Positions 45,295 to 55,932 of a stretch of DNA of 64,000 nt are shown piece after piece. Position numbers and translations under genes: made by a program. This stretch comes from Plasmodiophora brassicae. Taxonomy: Eukaryota; Endomyxa; Phytomyxea; Plasmodiophorida; Plasmodiophoridae. Numbering within the stretch: the first letter of the stretch is position 1; each line of letters opens with the position of its first letter. Where the stretch lies: positions 806,001 to 870,000 of the forward strand of contig JASFAU010000012.1 of NCBI GenBank assembly GCA_039704465.1, given 5' to 3'. The notes beneath the pieces are model-generated. The model worked only from the letters and a program-made list of their open reading frames with translations, had not been told where the DNA came from and did not search any database.

Positions 45295-46096
45295 TGGAGA
45301 AATGGTTCGTCGTCAGCAGCTGGATGCGCGTGAACCTCGCGAACGGCGAGCTTTGTACTAAAGCAATCATCCTCCAATGACGTTAACACCTGCCGTGTCA
45401 AATCTCACTTCGTCTCATCGATTACTGGGCAATACGATTGCATCATCCCTCCGTCGTAATCGTGTCGCCCGATAGTCGACGACATGCCACCACATCCAGC
45501 GCACATTTGCTCGTGATTCGTGGAGTATCGCCCTTAATCGTCATCCGTTTTACGACGCTTATGCGTTCAACGTCCAAACAATCAACCGCTGTCCGGTGAG
45601 ACCAACTGGACCCACCTTAAGGTACCGTGCTCGAACACCGTCAGGGACCGGCTCGTTTGCGGCCAAAGGCCATGATGAGTGCCTCACATCAAGTAACAAT
45701 TGCTACGATCTGACAGTGAACCGCCTTCCGCCCGATGTTTCGAATCGCCGATGCGATCAGATCATCACATTCAACCTCGAACGGGAACTTGAATGGGTGC
45801 CACATGAAACTATTTCTGCGGCAACAGAGAGAAGGTGCTCTACTGCGTTCTACTCGTACATGCGCACGACTAATCAACCGCTTCAGGTTATCGTCGGCAA
45901 TCGGCATCATGACGTGCTGGATCCCTGATCCGGGGGCTGCGCGCGACATGCGCAATGCGGCATTGCCCGAAACGACAGCCATAAATAGCCCCGCTCCGTG
46001 GCCTGTCTGGGGGCCTGGGGCCCTCACTTTCTTGTCGGCGCAAATCCGCAAACGGCAATCCGTCCTCTGTGCTGTGGCGTATCGATATCCACGATC
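45295..46096. other. Intergenic region, no supported gene
   Basis: Several frames of 80-140 codons exist on both strands, but none has coding-like composition throughout or recognisable motifs. It should include promoters of the two divergent flanking genes. Confidence 0.45.
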
Positions 46097-47963
46097 ATGC
46101 TGTCTGGTATCGCCCTACCTGACGTTCGTGTGGCGTGCTGGTGTGCGTTCCTGCTGTTCTCTCTGGTAGGTTTATCGGCACCCCCAAACGACGACGTGCA
46201 TTTCGTGTTGGACAATGGCGAGGTCGTTACCGCGAGGCGGTCCCTCGCCTTGGACCAGTCAGAAGTCGTGCGCAACTTTTTCGACTCGGGCGATGCCGGT
46301 CACGATGGAATATTCCCACTCAAACATACCAATATCGAGCAGGTTCTCCTGGTATGCCGCACAGGTTCCTCGTCAAATCGTTTGCCGTATGATGGAATGC
46401 ATGTGCAGGTGAAAACGTTTGTGGAACATGGAGGCCTGACGTCCAATGGACTCAGTCTTCGGGCATTGTTCCAAACCCTGATACTATCCGACTTTCTCAA
46501 CATGCAGTCCATGTCAGATTCGATTGCCGAACGCATCAGCAGAGCCATTGAGTTTCCCGAATTCGCTTCACTTTCCAAAATCTCTAAATGTCTGGAGAAG
46601 CGTGCTAAAAGGTACACGTTCATGGCCATGATGATCGATGCTGTACTTGCCAATAGCTTACGTGAAGGTCACATATGTTAGCGCTTGTGTCGGTATCTCA
46701 GCCGACGTTATCGATGACCTCACAGCACGAATGGCAAAATTGAACTTTCACGTCAAGTGTGGCGCTCGCATCATGCAGTATGGCATTTGCGGCTGGTCTG
46801 GGGTGTGGGGTTCCTTGTCCAACAGTTGGTTTTCGGAACATTCAGCCCGGTCGTCGCAAAAGGCCATGTATGGCTAGTCGTCTACTTGGTTCAGGTCGCT
46901 CCTGCTCCGTTGTAGTGACTGTTCTCCCTGCAGGGTACTGACTGGAAATGTCATCGAATCGGTTAGCAGACGGGCGTTTGCCGGGTTCGACAACCTGGAG
47001 GACCTGTTCGTTGACTCGAGCGCGTTCAGTCGACAGCTTTCTACTGAATCGTGCAGAGATCGTTGAGCGCTAATCGTATCCAGTCAATTGACATCGGTGC
47101 ATTTGCTGGGTTATCGTCGTTATCCGGCCTGTATGTGTCGCTGAAATATTCCTCAACGATACCAGTTCGACTGATCATGTGCGTACAGCGCCCTGGAATA
47201 TAACCAGATCTTGTCGATCACGGCGGGTATGTTTGATGGGCTGTCGTCGCTTACGGAACTGTTCGTACATCTGGCGGATCACATGGACTACGCGTTCACG
47301 CCACCATGCTGACGCCTGCACAGTTCCTTATCCAGCTGCCGTATCGAAAGCATCGGGATGCACGCGTTTCGTGGGCTACCGCGGCTAACCAACCTGTAGG
47401 AATCGCTATCGTCTCCATTGCTGTGTAACGACGGTCAAACATGTTGGCACAGCGAGCTCTCGAAGAACAACCTCCGGTCCATTGAACCCGGCCGTTTCCG
47501 CGGTCTGACATCGTTGCGATCCCTGTACGATTCAGCCGCGAAACGCGTGTTACATCAGAGACTGTCATCTGACGAGCGGTTGCACAGGGATTTGTCAGGA
47601 AACAAGGTGAAAACTATTACGCAGGGTGCATTCGACGATCTGACGTCGCTCGCCAAGATGTATGTGGGTTGCCATCAGATATCCGGGCCTAACGCCGCTA
47701 GGTGACGTGTGCCCAGCGACCTGTCCGACAATCGGATCAAGGCACTCGACCAGCCTGGCATTTTCGACAATCTGTCCAGTCTGCAACGTCTGTACGTAGG
47801 ACTGCCGGTAACGGTTGCATATATTGCACTTCTTCTGAACTGCTTCGACTACAGGGTGCTCAAAGGGAACCCCATTTGCGCCAATTTGCCGACCGTCGGA
47901 CTTGACAGACCCACTCGTAAGATGAACGGCATTCCCGCCCACGTCTACGTTGTCTGCTACTAA
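46097..47963 (+). CDS. Signal-peptide BTB/Skp1-like plus LRR protein
   Basis: ATG 46097 (MLSGIALPDVRVACWCAFLL, then FSLVGLSA) predicts a signal peptide. A Skp1/POZ-like segment follows (VHFVLDNGEVVTARRSLALD, IFPLKHTNIEQV), then after an intron a Skp1-type helical end (LRALFQTLILSDFLNMQSMS). Downstream are LRRs of the 24-residue type (NRIQSIDIGAFAGLSSL, NKVKTITQGAFDDLTSLAKM). Each repeat is split by an intron at nearly the same place, so one repeat is about one exon of 72-78 nt. A cap-like end (LKGNPICANLPTVGL) is followed by TAA 47961-47963. POZ folds are normally cytosolic, so the secretory signal is unexpected. Delivery into another cell is a hypothesis only. Confidence 0.65.
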
Positions 47964-48141
47964 CCATTCACCTGGGTCTACGCCTCGACCTGCAAATGTC
48001 AATTACACTTCATTCATTTCATCTCGTTGTCGTTGCACGAGTTGGATCTATTATCTGGGGGGCAACCGGCCGAATCTGGTCGCTCGACGTCTGTCACAAC
48101 CTCGGGATCGTGCTCTTTATGTCAACACAATTCGCCCGACG

Positions 48142-48390
48142 TCACCGAATGCCTTTGAAGGTTCGCATGTTGGCAATCTTCCTCAGATCGAGTTGTCGCT
48201 TTCGTTCGACGTAGGCAGCATGCCGCTCGATCAGGTCGGCAAGCGTGGCATCGAGCAGTTTGTCGCCTCCGGGTAGGAACGATATATCGATATCCGGTAG
48301 CGGCAAGATCGCGTTCAAGTACGACAACGTCGCGTCACGACACGGCTGTACAGAGCTCGGCGGCACCATCCGTTCGTCCCTATGCGACAT
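48142..48390 (-). CDS. Small hypothetical protein
   Basis: ATG 48390 (MSHRDERMVPPSSVQPCRDA) opens 82 codons with a helical, charged C-terminus (HAAYVERKRQLDLRKIANMR). Amino-acid use is balanced and coding-like, and the gene is convergent with the LRR gene. Upstream exons cannot be excluded. Family is unknown. Confidence 0.45.
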   Translation of the reverse strand: MSHRDERMVPPSSVQPCRDATLSYLNAILPLPDIDISFLPGGDKLLDATLADLIERHAAYVERKRQLDLRKIANMRTFKGIR

Positions 48391-48701
48391 TTCGCAGTTT
48401 GATCCCTGTCTCGTGTTCCGGTTCCGGATCCCGGTTCACCGTGACTCATTTACGAACCCTGTACCACCTGGTGGACGATAGTGCCACACCCAGGCGCTCC
48501 TAAACACCACGAGTTAGCCCACGTGCAACACCGCACCTACTCCCCTAATAGCTGTCGCTGTTCAATTCTTGAGCGACCGGTTGGTTTCGTTCAGGGGCGG
48601 GGGGCATCGGCAGCGCGGCAGTGTCTGTCTGCGCCTCGGCGTCCGTAACGGACTTGTGCGCGCTGAGTGGCGCCGACTGATCAGCAGCAGCAGGGGAACC
48701 C

Positions 48702-50200
48702 ATGGGCGACGCCAGCGCCCCGGTCGCCGAGCGTCGTATCGCACCCGGCCTCGCGCGGTCGAATTCAACCGCGCGCGACTATTCCAACGAGCAGTACGTC
48801 AACGACGTGACGATCGAATGGTTGTACACGCCGCACTCGATGATCGCGCTCGGCACCTGCGTGGTCGCCCTCGTCATCACCGCCTTCATGACCGACCAGA
48901 ACGTCGATATCGTCACGTCGGTTGCAAACGCGGTACTGCTGAACTCCGTTTGCTGACCTGGCTGGGCCAGGTGCCTACGGCGAGGTCTCCTCGCTGCATC
49001 CTTCGTGTTCATTGTACTCGGGTTGCTGGTGTTTCCCTCGGGGCCGTTCATCCGACCGAATCCAGCAGTATGGCGGCTCGTGTTCGGCGCGTCCGTCCTC
49101 TACCTGTACGCGCTGGTCGTGCTCCTCTTTATGGATGTGCACACGGCGCGCTGGGCGATGACGTTCTTCGACGCTGGCCTGAATAGACTTCCAGAGGAGC
49201 GGCAATACGCAACCCACTGCGAGTTCACCTGGCAAACGTTCAGCGCCGCGCTGAACGACCGATTCGTGCTGGCACATTTCTTCGGGTGGATCGCCAAGTC
49301 CCTTGTCATGCGAAACAGGCTGGCCTGCTGGATCTCGTCTATCGTCTGGGAGCTTGTCGAGGTGGGTTCGACGTCGTCGAATGCCTCTCGGCCCTGCGGG
49401 TTCTAATGTGTCTCAGATATCGTTTACGCACGTGCTGCCGAACTTCGCCGAGTGCTGGTGGGACCAGGTGATTCTTGACATTCTCCTCTGCAATGGTCTC
49501 GGTATCGAGATCGGGTATGCGCTTTGCAAGTACCTTGAAGTATGTGTGCGCTGCGCTCGCTTTCATCGCGGCTTCGAATGCTGACCCGTGTTCAGGTCCA
49601 GAAATACGAATGGACGGGCATTAACCAGACGCAGACGCTGTACGGTTGCCTCAGTCATTGCAGTGACATGGATTCGTCACTGACTGGCCATTTCGCAGTG
49701 GAGGCAAGGTGAAACGTGTCCTGCTCCAACTGTCGCCCCACTCGTGGATGACCGTTAAATGGGAGTTCACGCGCAACTGGCGACGGTTCTTAACGCTGCA
49801 GATACTGCTGTTTGCGTTCCAGGTCAAAGACCTGAACTCGTTCTTCCTGAAAGACTTGCTCTGGGTGCCCAGTGATCACCCGTTGAATGTGTACCGTCTC
49901 TGCCTACTGTTCGTCATTGGCCTCCCGTCGTTGCGTCAGCTCTACATCTACACCAGCGACGAGGCCTGCAAACGGCTTGGGTCGCAGGCCTGGGTTCTCG
50001 CCTTGATTGTCATCGTCGAGGCGCTGATCTGCATCAAGTTCGGCAACCGAAAGATCCTGGACACACCTGTGCCGTTCCACGTCAAGGTCATATGGGCGAT
50101 CATCGCGCCCGTCTACGTCATCGTCTGCGTCGCGATTGTGCTCAAGAATAAGAAGGCATCAACGACGCCGACCGCCAATGACATAAAGAAATCAAACTGA
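48702..50200 (+). CDS. PTDSS: Phosphatidylserine synthase (PTDSS1/2 type)
   Basis: This ER membrane base-exchange enzyme makes phosphatidylserine from PC or PE. ATG 48702 is followed by [20 protein letters not shown]. After an intron come [20 protein letters not shown], the [11 protein letters not shown] segment, and the family hallmark [20 protein letters not shown] with [15 protein letters not shown]. The later block [20 protein letters not shown] and the spans [20 protein letters not shown] and [17 protein letters not shown] match human PTDSS1/2 in order. About eight to ten membrane spans and four or five short introns are present. It ends in a Lys-rich tail at TGA 50198-50200. The conserved acidic and His residues visible are intact. 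Confidence 0.9.
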
Positions 50201-50242
50201 TCATCCCATCCACATGTCCAATCCATCGGCCGATCCTGCATC

Positions 50243-50884
50243 ATGCCGATCAGGGTGCTGCTGATCCTATTCGCGTTCACAACCACCACCTGCTCGTCCA
50301 ACAGGAACCTCTTCTCGGAACCTTCATTCGCACCCATTCCGGTGCCGACGTACAATGGCACGTTCATAGTGAGGCCGACTGTCACCTGGATCTGGACCAC
50401 CGCTCCCCAACGCAATCCAAGTCTGCCGCCTTCGACCTCGCATGCATCTCCGTCGCCGGCACCACCAAGCCGGGCAATCTCGCCTCCAACACCAGCGCCC
50501 GCCAACTCCACAGCTCCTCCGCCGCCAGCGCCAACTCCAGCACCGTCATCCGCGCCTGAGCGGACGCCAGTGCCATCGTCAGCGCCTCTGACAACTGGAC
50601 CAACTCCAGTCCATACCGCGAACGTCACATCCCATGCGGCTGTGTCGCAACCGACGACCACCGAGAATGGATCGGGTGGTGGATCTGTCAGCGTGATCGT
50701 CATGGTGGCAACTGCCGGCGTCATCCTTCTGCTGTGTCTCGGATACTGTGGGTTCATCCGGTACCGGCATCGGCTCAGGACGCCCGCCCACCGTACAGGT
50801 CGTAAACCAAATCAAGAGATCCCACGACCACCGTTGTACAATTACGAGGTCCAGTCGTATGCTCCTAGGCAGTACGCGCCATGA
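50243..50884 (+). CDS. Mucin-like type I membrane protein
   Basis: The gene has no introns and encodes 213 residues. Residues 1-18 are a signal peptide (MPIRVLLILFAFTTTTCS). The ectodomain of about 125 residues is rich in Pro, Ser, Thr and Ala (PAPPSRAISPPTPAPANSTA) with NGT, NST, NVT and NGS N-glycosylation sites. A transmembrane helix follows (VSVIVMVATAGVILLLCLGY) and a basic cytosolic tail with Tyr motifs (LYNYEVQSY). The stop codon runs into an AATAAA (TGAATAAA at 50882). A heavily O-glycosylated surface stalk is the likely nature. Confidence 0.85.
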   Translation: MPIRVLLILFAFTTTTCSSNRNLFSEPSFAPIPVPTYNGTFIVRPTVTWIWTTAPQRNPSLPPSTSHASPSPAPPSRAISPPTPAPANSTAPPPPAPTPAPSSAPERTPVPSSAPLTTGPTPVHTANVTSHAAVSQPTTTENGSGGGSVSVIVMVATAGVILLLCLGYCGFIRYRHRLRTPAHRTGRKPNQEIPRPPLYNYEVQSYAPRQYAP

Positions 50885-51240
50885 ATAAACAACCGTACGG
50901 GCGTCTATGAAGTTGTTCGATGGATTCTGTCATCATGTGTGCCGGCGAAGGTACAGATTCGCATGGGGCGATGCATCCTGGAGAATCGCAGGGGGCGAGT
51001 GCCTGTCCGCCATTGAATGGGTCCTTAGACGAACAACCCGACATTAATTCTATATATTGGCGTTGCCGAAGCAGGTGACATTCGGTGTGTGCTGGTTTAA
51101 TGGTTGGCTACCAGCTCAGTGTCTTCCAGCCCCGCTGCTCAGCGTCCAGTGCCTTGGAGGCACCGCGAAGAATTCCATATCCCTCTCGATTAGGGCGAAT
51201 CTCCGTCGAAAACCGCCTTTCGCATAGGCGATAAGATCCA

Positions 51241-51393
51241 ATGCACAGACCGTTTACAATGTACGATCAACAGACCCAGGCGGGCACGAACTGGCGCAGC
51301 ATCATTGCCCTGGCGGACGTTGCGAAACAGAGAGTCGTTGCGCCACACCCCGCCCTGGATCTGCTGACCGTACATGGTAAACAGTCTGTGCAT
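51241..51393. repeat. Inverted repeat, 44-45-bp arms
   Basis: 51241-51284 and the reverse complement of 51350-51393 match with about five differences. Both arms start ATGCACAGAC and encode matching peptides, MHRPFTMYDQQTQ on plus and MHRLFTMYGQQIQ on minus. The spacer is 65 nt. Confidence 0.75.
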
Positions 51394-52026
51394 CGGATCG
51401 TAACGCCTCGTCCGAACTGGAATGGCATTGGCGCCAGGCGATGCACGTGGGGTCCCAATCAAGTCAACAGCGCCTCGTAACGTTACGCGGTTATCGAATA
51501 CGGCATGATCGGGACTGTCCTCCAGGCAACGTAGGGTGCACTAACGCGACGACAACGCAGAGAGCGTGCGTGCGACGTCGATACACGAGTGTTCCTGGGG
51601 TACGGTCGCGAGGTCACATGGGCACGCGGACATCATGCAGTACCCAAACGGGTAGGGTAGTGGTGCTGGGCACGCGATCAAGTATGCCTGATGGGCACGA
51701 CACCGTAGTCGCTGGAGTTGCGGTCATGGCGCTCTGCAACAGGCCCAGCAGAGAGGTAGCCAATGTGGCATCTGGTGCGTTTGCCGCGCCGGACGAAGAT
51801 GGAGAAGTACTGTTGAGCTTGTCGACTCTCTGCCGTTCGCCGGTGTTGCCGATACGAACGTGCCCAAGACGGCGTGCATGTCATCGACGTGCGATCGCAG
51901 TCGTTTATCAGGGGTTCGCGTTTACCGACCATGGCGAAGTGTGTCGAGTGTACGGCTCCTTGACGTTACCAGCACATATCGCTGCCGGAAGCGCTGCAAC
52001 CCTTCACCTGCATAATCGTACGTTTG

Positions 52027-52123
52027 CTGCATTATGCCTCGATCATTCGCTCCAGTGATCGCATGGTGGATGCAAACGACAGTCTTCAGTTCAGCTGGAG
52101 CGAATGATCACGCCATAATGCAG
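52027..52123. repeat. Inverted repeat, 29-bp arms
   Basis: 52027-52055 and 52095-52123 are reverse complements with about three mismatches and a 39-nt spacer. Weaker matching extends outward on both sides. The plus copy encodes FAALCLDHSLQ and the minus copy FPALWRDHSLQ, so a coding fragment is duplicated head to head. Confidence 0.75.
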
Positions 52124-53105
52124 GAAACTCAGGACTGCAACGCTTCCAGGATGACGCCCAGGTCAAATGGCTGAGCGGCGGCTGGGCGGAGTGCGCCTTC
52201 TGAGTGAGACCTGATTGAAGGACGGCAGTCAGCGTATTATCCAGCGCACGGGGCTTTGAAGCTAGACGAGTCGGTACTGACCATGAATCTGGGAGCAATC
52301 GAGAGAATGGTATTGAGCGGACTTGGCGGCATCCCATTCGGGCGACTGGCTTCTGACGCGGAATAGCGCGTCACAGGAGGCATTCAGCGACATGAGCGCA
52401 TGAACTGCACTTATCGGAGTAACGCAGAGTCCAAGACGTACAACAGTGACGTCCGGCGCATTGGCAGGGCGATGTGAATGTGCTGTTCGCTGTGATCCAG
52501 AATGGGGCCATGCCGGACGTGACTGTCGGCAATTGTGGATCTGTGATAAATCGTGCGGACGGGACATGGTCAAGTGGAGTCAGGCACTTCGATATGTGCC
52601 GGGCGGGCCAGTATGCGGCAGCGGCGCTGGACCCAGCCGCAGCACTTTCTGACGAAGATGGGCACGCCGAACCGATTGCAGAGGGTGGTGGTTGGCCTAT
52701 AGCCTATAGGCTATAAGACGTCGTGGGCTTTCGAGATGTTACCGGGACGGTTCCTGCAGACGCGACCGAACCCAGTAGCGGAGGTCACCTTCTGTTGACG
52801 ATCCATGACGAGGACGTGCGTTTCGCGAACAGCATTGTGAGTCAAGAATAGGACGAGGAAGCACGGGACGGACGGCGCTGCTGACGGCAGTGCAGCCACG
52901 GAGTGCGACAGTGGAGCGCCGAGCGCGGGGGGCGTAATTCGGCCCAGATTAGGGCGGGGCGTCATATGACGGCCGTTTTCTGCGTCGCGGAGTCCGTGGC
53001 GCACCAGCTCACAAGATTTCAGCTAAGCAGGCGTGCCGTTGTAGCAGGCGCGTCAGAACCAACCACAACAGCACAGGAGGGACTCGCTAGGAACCCACCG
53101 CCGCC

Positions 53106-55884
53106 ATGGTGAATTTCACGATCGACCAGATCCGGGCCATGATGGACCACCCGGACAACATCAGGAACATGAGTGTCATCGCGCACGTCGACCACGGCAA
53201 GTCGACGCTGACGGACTCACTGCTGGCCGCCGCCGGTATGATGGCTGAAGCCGACGCCGGTGACAAGCGTACCACCGATACGCGCCAGGATGAAATCGGT
53301 ACTTGCAGCCGCGTCACGAAAGCGCTCCTCGCATAGTAATCATGTTTCGCGACAGACCGTGGTATCACGATCAAGTCCACGTCCGTTAGTTTGTACTACG
53401 AACGTGAGCCGGAAGAGGAGGAGATTGCCGCCGGCAAGACCAAGCCGATTCCATTCCTGATCAACTTGATCGACTCGCCCGGACACGTCGACTTCTCCAG
53501 TGAAGTCACGGCCGCGCTGCGTGTCACCGACGGTGCTCTCGTCGTCGTCGACTGTATCGAGGGCGTCTGCGTCCAGACGGAGACCGTCTTGCGTCAGGCC
53601 ATTGACGAGCGTATCGTCCCGGTCCTGTTCTTGAACAAGCTCGACCGTGTCTTCCTGGAGCAGCATCTGCCCGATGAGGAAGCCTACCAGACGTTCCGTG
53701 CCGCGGTCGAGTCCGTCAACGTCGTCATTGAGACGTACAAGGACGACGCCATTGGAGATCTGCAGGTGTACCCCGAGAAGGGCACAGTCGCCTTCGGTTC
53801 CGGTCTGCACGGCTGGGGTTTCTCTCTGGAGCGATTCGCGGCGATGTACAGCAAGAAGATGGGTGTCCCGAAGGACAAGATGATGACCCGTCTGTGGGGT
53901 GAGAACTACTACAGCGCCAAGGCGAAGAAGTGGACAACGAAGGCCACGACAGACGGTGTTGCCAACGAGCGTGGTTTCTGCAAGTTCATTCTGAACCCCA
54001 TTAACATGCTGTTCAACGCCATCATGGAGGACAAGAAGGATGTCTTCAACAAGTACATCACTGCTCTGAACATCAAGGGTACGTTTTGTTGTTGATGGCG
54101 TGTTCGCCTACCATATCATGTGGCCAACCTTTTGCCTTTGTACAGTCCCGAAGGACGCTGTTGACCTGACCGGCAAGCCGCTTCTCAAGCGTGTCATGCA
54201 GTCGTGGCTGCCCGCCGCTGAATGTCTTCTGGACATGCTGGTCAAGCACCTTCCGTCCCCCGTCAAGGCCCAGGTACGGTTTGACGTGGTGTCGATTCCT
54301 CATTCTGTTTTCTTACCTGTTGTCGACCTTGTAGAAATACCGATGTGAGACGCTGTACCCGGGTCCTCAGGACGATGAGGCCGCGACGGCCATCAAGAAG
54401 TGTGACCCGAATGGCCCGCTGATGATGTACGTCAGCAAGATGGTGCCGACCGTCGATGCGTCCCGATTCTTCGCTTTCGGCCGTGTCTTCTCTGGTGTCG
54501 TTCGTACGGGTCACACGGTTCGTATCCTCGGCCCCGATTTCGTCGTTGGCGAGAAGAAGGACCTGTTCATCAAGAAGGTCCAGCGTACCGTCCTGCTCAT
54601 GGCTGGCAAGATCGAACAGATCGCCGACTGCCCCTGTGGTAACATCGTCGGTCTGGTGGGCATTGACCAGTTCCTGCTGAAGAGCGGGACGCTGACCACC
54701 TACGAGGAGGCGCACCCGTTCATCACGATGAAGTTCTCGGTCAGCCCTGTCGTGCGTCGCGCTGTCGAGCCGAAGAACGCCCAGGACCTTCCGAAGCTTG
54801 TCGAAGGTCTGAAGCGCCTGGCCAAGTCGGACCCCATGGTTCTCGTCTACCATGCCAAGACGGGTGAGCACATCGTTGCCGGCGCCGGTGAGTTGCACTT
54901 GGAAATCTGCTTGAACGACCTGCAGTACGAGTACATGAAGGGTGCGCCGATCACGATCGGTAACCCGGTCGTCAATTTCTGTGAGACCGTCTCCCGGAAG
55001 AGCGACATGCAGTGTGTCTCCAAGTCGCCCAACAAGCACAACCGTCTTTACTTCTCGGCCGAGCCGATCGACGAGGATCTTGTCCGGGACATTGAGAACG
55101 ACGTTGTCAAGATGACGGATGAGGCCAAGGTTCGTGGTCGTTACATGGCCGACAAGTACGGCTGGGACGTCACCGAAGCGCGTAAGGTCTGGTCGTTCGG
55201 CTGCCCGCCGGACGGCAAGGGTAACATCCTGGCCGATGTCACCAAGGCCGCCCAGTTCCTGTCTGAAATCAAGGACTCGCTCGTTGGCGCCTTCCAGCAG
55301 GCGTCTGCCGGTGGTGTTTTCGCCGACGAAGCGATGCGTGGTATCCGTTTCAACCTGGAGGACGTCGTCCTGCACGCCGATGCCATCCACCGTGGTGCCG
55401 GTCAGCTGATGCCCGCCGCCAAGCGTGTATTTTCGGCCTGCCAGATCGTGTCCGGCCCCAAGCTCATGGAGCCACTGTACCTCGTCGAGATCACGGTCCC
55501 GCAGACCGCCGTCTCGGGCGTCTACAACACGCTGTCCCAGCGTCGTGGTATTGTCGAGAAGGAGGTCCAGAAGGCGGGCACGCCGATGACCAAGGTGCAG
55601 GCCCTGTTGCCTGTCACTGAAAGTTTCGGTTTCACCGAACTGCTTCGGAAGAACACTGGTGAGGCGGAAACGGGATCCAGTGTCGACATCGTGTAATTAA
55701 CGTCCCACCGTGTCTGTTAGCTGGACAGGCGTTCCCGCAGATGGTCTTCTCTCACTTCGCTGAGGTCGCCGGCATCATCACTGACGACGGCAGCATGGCG
55801 AACAAGATCGTCATGGAGATCCGCGAGCGCAAGGGCATGAAGGCAATTCTGCCCGACATCAAGGACTACTACGACAAGGTCTAA
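53106..55884 (+). CDS. EEF2: Eukaryotic translation elongation factor 2
   Basis: This is the ribosomal translocase GTPase. ATG 53106 gives [20 protein letters not shown] then the P-loop [10 protein letters not shown]. An intron inside QDEI-D restores [10 protein letters not shown]3 ([11 protein letters not shown]) and G4 (NKLD) follow. The regulatory Thr region reads [10 protein letters not shown] where FTDTR is usual. Domains II-V are complete, including the diphthamide-loop line [12 protein letters not shown] with its His. Introns lie near 53294, 54079 and 54273, and the last is 55659-55720, splicing [17 protein letters not shown]. The protein ends IKDYYDKV and TAA 55882-55884, where animal eEF2 has NFLDKL-type ends. 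Codon bias is very strong, as expected of a highly expressed gene. Confidence 0.97.
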
Positions 55885-55932
55885 AGCGACCTCGCCGCAT
55901 CGCTAACCGAAATACACCAACTCTCATCGACT

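Larger units (their letters stand above)
50885..53105. other. Gene-poor region with decayed coding traces
   Basis: No intact gene is supported. Short in-frame stretches such as FAFTDHGEVCRVYGSLTLPA (plus, near 51930) look coding but are broken by stops, and parts recur in inverted orientation (see the two repeats). A short perfect palindrome (ATAGCCTATAGGCTAT) lies near 52700. The eEF2 promoter and leader must lie at its right end. Confidence 0.5.

Noticed and set aside
54263..55390. A 375-codon minus-strand frame inside eEF2
   Set aside because: It is a complement of strongly codon-biased eEF2 sequence with no independent motif.
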